64,000 bases of DNA from Methylobacterium terrae. Lineage in GTDB: Bacteria > Pseudomonadota > Alphaproteobacteria > Rhizobiales > Beijerinckiaceae. The DNA is taken from NCBI RefSeq assembly GCF_003173755.1, contig NZ_CP029553.1:2740501-2804500 (forward strand). The letters are read 5' to 3'. Position 1 is the first letter of the stretch; the number at the start of each line of letters is the position of its first letter. Position numbers and translations under genes: made by a program. This document shows, one piece after another, positions 57,899-64,000 of the stretch. Below the pieces are notes generated by a model. It did no database searches and was not told the DNA's origin. It worked only from the letters and a program-made list of their open reading frames with translations.

Positions 57899-58969
57899 AT
57901 GGGCTGCGAGCGCAGCGGCAAGGTCGAGCGATTGCAGCGTTACGACGTCCGGCGCGGCGAGAGTTCGATCTCCGGATTGTCGTCCGGCGCCTTCATGGCG
58001 GTGCAGGTCCACGTCGCCCACTCGGCGAGCTTCTCCGGCGCCGGGATCATCGCGGGCGGGCCGTACCGGTGCGCGGAGTCGTTTCGCGGCGCGGGGTTCC
58101 TGGCGGCGGATGCCTATACGCGCAGCGCCATGGCCATCGGCATGACCCCGCTCATCCCCCAGATGGCGCCGGACGCCGCCCGCCTCGCGGCGCTCGCCAC
58201 CGAGACGGCGGGGCGGGGCGGGATCGACCCGCTCCACCACCTCGCCGGCCAGCGGCTCTACATCTTCACCGGCAGCGCCGACACGGTGGTCTATTCCGAC
58301 GTGGTCGCGCGCACGCGCCGGTTCTACGAGCTGCTCGGCGTCCGGCCCGGGGACATCCTGTACCGCAGCGACCTCGCCGCCGGCCACGCGATCATCACCG
58401 ACAACCCCGAGGATTCGCCGCTCGCGACGAACCGCCCGCCCTACATCAACGACGGCGGCTTCATGCAGTCGCACGACATCCTCCGGCACATCTACGGCGA
58501 CCTGGCGCCCCCGACGGACGGGCTGGCCGGCCGGCTGGTCCGCTTCGACCAGACGGAGTTCTTCGACGGCGAGCCACGCGCCAGCATGAGCCGGTTCGGC
58601 TACGCCTACATCCCGTCCGCGGTGTGCGCGGGGCGGGCGCCGGCCCGGGTTCACGTCGTGCTGCACGGCTGCAAGCAGGGCTACAATTACGTCAACTACG
58701 TCAGGGGACGGCCCGACATCGCCAACCAGCCGCCCTACGGCAACCGCTACGTCACCACCACTGGCTACAACCACATCGCCGAGAGCAACGACATCATCGT
58801 CCTCTACCCCCAGGCGGAGGGGAGCGACGGCGGCGACATGCAGAACCCCGACGGGTGCTGGGACTGGTGGGGCTACACCTCGCCCGATCCGTACGAGCCC
58901 GACTACTATTCGAAGCGCGCGATCCAGATCGGCGCCATCCACCGCATGCTGGAGCGGCTCGGCGGCTGA
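57899..58969 (+). CDS. PHA-depolymerase-like esterase without signal peptide
   Basis: 356 residues, alpha/beta hydrolase of the short-chain polyhydroxyalkanoate depolymerase type. The lipase box is GLSSG with nucleophile S28, and the acid is probably the aspartate in GSADTVV. Late features VHVVLHGCKQGYNYV and NPDGCWDWWGYTSPDP are typical. I chose ATG 57899, behind GGGAGGG; a GTG at 57875 is possible. Extracellular relatives have a signal peptide, but none is seen here, which suggests an intracellular enzyme. The next gene may encode a granule protein. Confidence 0.85.
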   Translation: MGCERSGKVERLQRYDVRRGESSISGLSSGAFMAVQVHVAHSASFSGAGIIAGGPYRCAESFRGAGFLAADAYTRSAMAIGMTPLIPQMAPDAARLAALATETAGRGGIDPLHHLAGQRLYIFTGSADTVVYSDVVARTRRFYELLGVRPGDILYRSDLAAGHAIITDNPEDSPLATNRPPYINDGGFMQSHDILRHIYGDLAPPTDGLAGRLVRFDQTEFFDGEPRASMSRFGYAYIPSAVCAGRAPARVHVVLHGCKQGYNYVNYVRGRPDIANQPPYGNRYVTTTGYNHIAESNDIIVLYPQAEGSDGGDMQNPDGCWDWWGYTSPDPYEPDYYSKRAIQIGAIHRMLERLGG

Positions 58970-58992
58970 CGCACGAGCGGGAGAGAGTGACG

Positions 58993-59505
58993 ATGCCCGA
59001 GACCATCCCCCCGCGGCCGGTCGCCCCCCTGCACCTGAGCGCCCTGGTGCGGCAGGCCCTGCTGGTGAGCGACCAGATCCCCGCGACGGTCGCCGCCGCG
59101 GCGCCGCCCGGCGCGAGCGCGCCGCTGCAGCGCACGGTGCTCGCCAACGACCTCGTGGCGAACTGCGCCGCCAACGCGGTCGGGACCGTGCAACTCCTGG
59201 CGGAGCGACCGGATTCGGACACGATCGGCGAGATCTACGCGATGCAGCTCGCCTTCATGCGCCAGCTCTGGACGATCGAGCGGGACTGGCGCGACGGCTG
59301 GTTGCAGATCTGCCAGGCCTCGCTCTCGCTGCGGAAGGCCAATACCCTGTCGAAGATCGTCGAGCAGGACTACAACCTGGTGGGCCAGGTCGGCGACCTG
59401 ATGGTCAATACCGTGGCCAGCACGGCGAGTCTGATCGAGAGCGCGACCGTCGGCTACTCGTATTGGCTGACCAACAAGATCAACGAGGTGCAGGAGAGGC
59501 CGTGA
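58993..59505 (+). CDS. Phasin-like candidate next to esterase
   Basis: 170 residues, helical. A Pro/Ala-rich start (IPPRPVAPLHLSALVRQALL) is followed by amphipathic helices (EIYAMQLAFMRQLWTIERDW, QICQASLSLRKANTLSKIV, VGQVGDLMVNTVASTASLIE). The ATG at 58993 follows GGGAGAGAGTGACG. It lies 23 bp after the PHA-depolymerase-like gene, so both are probably cotranscribed. Phasins coat PHA granules and are of this size, but I do not recognise a specific family motif. The phasin idea rests on helix pattern and context. Confidence 0.6.
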   Translation: MPETIPPRPVAPLHLSALVRQALLVSDQIPATVAAAAPPGASAPLQRTVLANDLVANCAANAVGTVQLLAERPDSDTIGEIYAMQLAFMRQLWTIERDWRDGWLQICQASLSLRKANTLSKIVEQDYNLVGQVGDLMVNTVASTASLIESATVGYSYWLTNKINEVQERP

Positions 59506-59566
59506 GGTCCGGCCGATGGAGGGCGTCGGATCGGATTTCGCGCTGGATTGCCGCCCTCGACGCCGG

Positions 59567-59596
59567 ACCGGGTTCCGCTGCGCGGCCCCGGGACGA
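59567..59596. repeat. Copy of the interspersed repeat seen at 8.1 kb
   Basis: GACCGGGTTCCGCTGCGCGG and CCCCGGGACGAC match the core of the elements at 8126-8264 and 40148-40180. It lies between convergent genes (possible phasin-like gene and L,D-transpeptidase). Confidence 0.55.
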
Positions 59597-59625
59597 CGTT
59601 GCGGATGGCAGATGCCGCGGGGCCC

Positions 59626-61671
59626 TTACCACCACCCCCGCCGGATCGCCCCGGTCTCGCCGAAATAGTCCGGCGCCGGCTGCACCACCGCCGGCTCCTC
59701 GGACGGCGTCGCGGTCGCCACCGGGCGGCGGGAGGCCGGGCGGGGGGCGCCCCCCTGCTGCGCCACGTCGCGGTGGTGCGTGGCGACCGGCGGCTTCGGG
59801 GCCGGCTTCGGCTTCTGCCCGGCCTCGGCGGGCAGGGGCTCGTTCGAGAGGCCGAGCGCGACCTTCACCCGGGCGTTGACGCCGTAGAGGTCCGGCAGGC
59901 TGCGAAGAGTCCCGGTCGAATCCGCCTCCAGGGTGAAGTAGGCGAGGTGGACCGGCAGTTTCTCGGGCAGCATCACCGTGCGCTCGCCCTTGCCGATCAG
60001 CGTCTTCAGCCGCTCGGTCGGCCAGCGCGGCCCGAGCACGACCTGCGCGAAGCGGAACGGATCGTCGACGCGCACGCAGCCGTGGCTCAGCGCCCGCTCG
60101 GAGCGGGAGAACAGGCTGCGGTTCGGCGTGTCGTGCAGGTAGACCGCGTGGTCGTTGGGGAACATGAACTTGATGAAGCCGAGCGCGTTGCGCTCGCCCG
60201 GCGGCTGCCGGATGGCGATGCCGTTGCCGCGCTTCACCACCTGGTAGCCGAGGCGCGCCGCGTAGTTCGGGTCGCGGGCGAGGCCCGGCAGGAACTGGCT
60301 CTTGAGGATCGAAGGCGGCACCGTCCAGGACGGGTTGACCACCGCGTAGGTCATCTCGCCCGAGAAGATCGGCGTCGGCGATTCGGGCTTGCCGACGATC
60401 ACCCGGGACTCGTCGAGGACGCGGCCGTCGCGGATCACCCGCACCTTGTATTCGGGGATGTTGACGAGGACGTGGGTGCGGCCGAGATCGGCCGGCAGCC
60501 AGCGCCAGCGCTCCATGTTGGCGAGGAGGTCGGCCTCCTGCTTGCCCGGAGACGGGCCGGCGAGGGCCGCCACCGTGGCGGGGTCGAGGACGCCGCTCGC
60601 CTTCATCCCGCGCTCGCGCTGGAAGCTCGCGACGGCGGTCGCCACGCCCTCGTCGTAGGCGGTGGCGTCGGAGGCGCCGCTGATCCCGAACCGGGCGCGG
60701 ATCAGCGGCACGCGGGCGTCGCGCATGCCGGTCCGCAGCGCCGGGCCCTTCGGCAGGCGCACCATCGGCACGGCGCGGTTCGGCTGCTGGGCGCGGATGG
60801 CCGAGAGCTTCGCCTTGAGGGCGAGGTAGCCGGGCTGGCCGGGATTGAAGGCCTGGAGCAGGGCGCCGGCACTCGCGCCGGCCGGGGTCAGGCGGGTCAA
60901 CACCGCGTCGGCGGAGGGCAAGTCGAGCTTCGGGGTGATGAAGCGCGACAGGCGCGAGGGCTCGAGGCGCCCGCCGCGGGCGTCGCGGGCGTACAGCACC
61001 GCCGCCGCCGAGAGCTTCAGGTCGGCTTCGGCCCGGTCGGCGGCGGTGGCGTGGGGCGGGTCGAGCAGCGGGATCGGGTAGGCGAGGGGATCGAGCCCGT
61101 CCTCGCCCGCCGCCTGCAGCCGGGCGATCACCGCCTTGGCGGCGTCGCTCCAGCCGCTCTCGGCGAGCCAGACCGACTTGAACGCGCCGAGCGCGTAGAA
61201 GGCCTGCATCGCCTCGCGCTGCTTCGTGCCGAGCCGGCGGATCAGGCTGAAGTTCGGGTCGGCGAGGCGCGCCGCCACGACCTCGGCCACCGGATCGCCG
61301 GGGGCGGGCGGGGGCAGGGCGGGGGCCGCGGTCTCGGCCGGTGCGGGCGGGGTCTCGGCGGAGGGAGCCGGCGCCGCCGTGCCCGGCAGGGTCGCGGGCT
61401 GGATCGGCGCGGCCTCGGGCGCGGCCTCGTGCGCGACCGGGGCGGTCGCGACTTTGGGCGGGCCGGCATCGGGCAGCGGCGGGGCGGGGTTGTCCGGGAT
61501 CGTGGTGATCGCGGGGGCGGTCGCCGTCGCGGGGACGCTCGCCACGGCGCCGCCGGCCTCGGGCGCGGCGGCAGGGCCCTCGGCCCGCGCCAGGCCGGGC
61601 TGCGCGGCCAGCAGCACCGTGAGGGCCGCCGCCGCACCGGCACTCCGGCCGATCCTGCGCCTGGGAGCCAT
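59626..61671 (-). CDS. L,D-transpeptidase (YcbB-like)
   Basis: 681 residues. A signal peptide (RSAGAAAALTVLLAAQPGLA) is followed by a ~110-residue Pro/Ala-rich linker. A helical scaffold (about 120-330) and a PG-binding-like segment (FGISGASDATAYDEGVATAV) precede the YkuD catalytic domain (about 400-570) with SHGCVRVDDPFRFA, catalytic cysteine near residue 530. A short basic Pro-rich tail ends in W. It forms 3-3 crosslinks in peptidoglycan or attaches proteins. ATG 61671 directly precedes the signal; it lies downstream of the sigma-54 regulator gene with a 290-bp gap. Confidence 0.92.
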   Translation of the reverse strand: MAPRRRIGRSAGAAAALTVLLAAQPGLARAEGPAAAPEAGGAVASVPATATAPAITTIPDNPAPPLPDAGPPKVATAPVAHEAAPEAAPIQPATLPGTAAPAPSAETPPAPAETAAPALPPPAPGDPVAEVVAARLADPNFSLIRRLGTKQREAMQAFYALGAFKSVWLAESGWSDAAKAVIARLQAAGEDGLDPLAYPIPLLDPPHATAADRAEADLKLSAAAVLYARDARGGRLEPSRLSRFITPKLDLPSADAVLTRLTPAGASAGALLQAFNPGQPGYLALKAKLSAIRAQQPNRAVPMVRLPKGPALRTGMRDARVPLIRARFGISGASDATAYDEGVATAVASFQRERGMKASGVLDPATVAALAGPSPGKQEADLLANMERWRWLPADLGRTHVLVNIPEYKVRVIRDGRVLDESRVIVGKPESPTPIFSGEMTYAVVNPSWTVPPSILKSQFLPGLARDPNYAARLGYQVVKRGNGIAIRQPPGERNALGFIKFMFPNDHAVYLHDTPNRSLFSRSERALSHGCVRVDDPFRFAQVVLGPRWPTERLKTLIGKGERTVMLPEKLPVHLAYFTLEADSTGTLRSLPDLYGVNARVKVALGLSNEPLPAEAGQKPKPAPKPPVATHHRDVAQQGGAPRPASRRPVATATPSEEPAVVQPAPDYFGETGAIRRGWW

Positions 61672-61961
61672 GGTCCTCTCCTCGAAGCCGCGGCCGGAGG
61701 AGCGGCCACGCTGGAAACCTAGGTTAGTCAACACGTCGGCACAGGACGTGCAATCGCACGGCAGCCACACCCCGCCGGCATGGCGGCTTGGGCGTTCGCG
61801 AGGTGTGGCCGCGCACCGCGACACTCGTCGCGGCGTGGGCCCCGCCCCGTCTGCTCCGCCGGGCGGTCCCGAAGGGCCACCCGAGAGACCCGCCCAAAGA
61901 CCCGCCGAGAGACGGGCCATGACCGATCAAATGCGGTTTTCTTCTGACGCGGGACGCCGGA

Positions 61962-63449
<1,488 letters not shown>

Positions 63450-63725
63450 CTGGACTCCTCGAGGGACCGGCGCCGCGGCGCCGCCCCCCTGTGCCGTCTC
63501 GCGATCGACGGCCCGCATCGCCCCGGCGAGCGGGCCTCGCGAATCGCGCGGCTGTTTCGTTTCGAGGCGTATGCTGCGTCACAAGCGTAAAGTGGCCCTT
63601 AACGCCAATGGAAGGTTACCGGCGCGCGAGACGCGGGCCCGCAATCGGAACGGCCTCGGTTGATCGCGGGCCGGTCGGGGCCGATATGTCCTCCCGCACC
63701 GTTTGCCCCGAGAGGAACATCGTCC

Positions 63726-64000
63726 ATGCCGCTGAGTGCCGCCGCGCCGTCGGACAGCGCCCTGAGCACCGCCAAGGCCACGGCCCGCGCCGTCGATCTC
63801 GGGCCGCTGCCGGAATGGGACCTCACGGACCTCTATGCCGGCCTCGACGACCCGGCTTTCGCCGACGACATGGCCGCGGCCGAGGCCGAGTGCCGCGCCT
63901 TCGCCGAGAGCTACCGCGGCCGGATCGCCGCGCTCGCCGCGGGCGGGGACGCGACCGACCGCCTCGGCACCGCGGTCGCCGCCTACGAGGCGATCGAGGA
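63726..64000 (+). CDS. M3 family oligoendopeptidase, N-terminal part (partial)
   Basis: The first 91 codons are in the window and the gene runs past the end. PLPEWDLTDLYAGLDDPAFA followed by ADDMAAAEAECRAFAESYRG is the characteristic start of PepF/M3 oligoendopeptidases, which cut short peptides in the cytosol. The zinc motif HExxH would lie beyond the window. The ATG at 63726 follows GAGAGGAACATCG. It is divergent from the orphan response regulator. Confidence 0.85.
   Translation, partial: MPLSAAAPSDSALSTAKATARAVDLGPLPEWDLTDLYAGLDDPAFADDMAAAEAECRAFAESYRGRIAALAAGGDATDRLGTAVAAYEAIE

Overview
The window comes from a very GC-rich alphaproteobacterium and looks like Methylobacterium or a close relative. 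The reasons are the near-complete G/C third positions, the end of a formate-tetrahydrofolate ligase gene, the hemD / mitofilin-like / hemY order, tsaD coupled to gpsA, and interspersed palindromes of a kind I associate with this genus. The genus is an inference. I see no tRNA, rRNA, CRISPR array, insertion sequence or prophage. Most of the window is ordinary chromosome.

Layout. 1-8.1 kb is housekeeping: the fhs end, then tsaD, an acetyltransferase and gpsA on the minus strand, and hemD, a mitofilin-like membrane protein and hemY on the plus strand. 8.3-15.6 kb holds a complete peptide-type ABC importer divergent from an M20 amidohydrolase. 15.6-18.1 kb has pheA and kdsB facing a membrane-anchored cytochrome c. 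18.4-23.3 kb is a partial Yej-type system: two solute-binding proteins and one permease, without YejE or YejF. 23.4-29.2 kb has a tandem-duplicated DMT transporter, an ArsB-like antiporter, a metallophosphoesterase, an MFS carrier and an exported protein of unknown function. 29.3-32.2 kb is a two-component pair whose kinase gene carries a one-base frameshift. 33.2-34.9 kb is a membrane chemoreceptor. 34.9-38.9 kb is a three-gene molybdenum hydroxylase with a triheme cytochrome c. 39.3-44.5 kb has two small genes and a catabolic cluster (MFS, SDR, FAH hydrolase) divergent from an IclR regulator, with a perfect palindrome between them.

44.5-55.8 kb is the most interesting region. It is a compact chemosensory operon whose junctions mostly overlap: a soluble receptor with two signalling tips, a triple-CheW adaptor, CheB, CheR, CheA, a small STAS protein, a single-domain response regulator, a CheC-like phosphatase, and a hybrid histidine kinase with an N-terminal LOV (blue-light) domain. 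No flagellar gene is nearby. This suggests a non-motility chemosensory pathway that may be gated by light.

55.9-64 kb encodes a DUF882/M15-type peptidase, a PHA-depolymerase-like esterase next to a possible phasin-like protein, an L,D-transpeptidase, an orphan NtrC-type regulator and the start of an M3 oligoendopeptidase.
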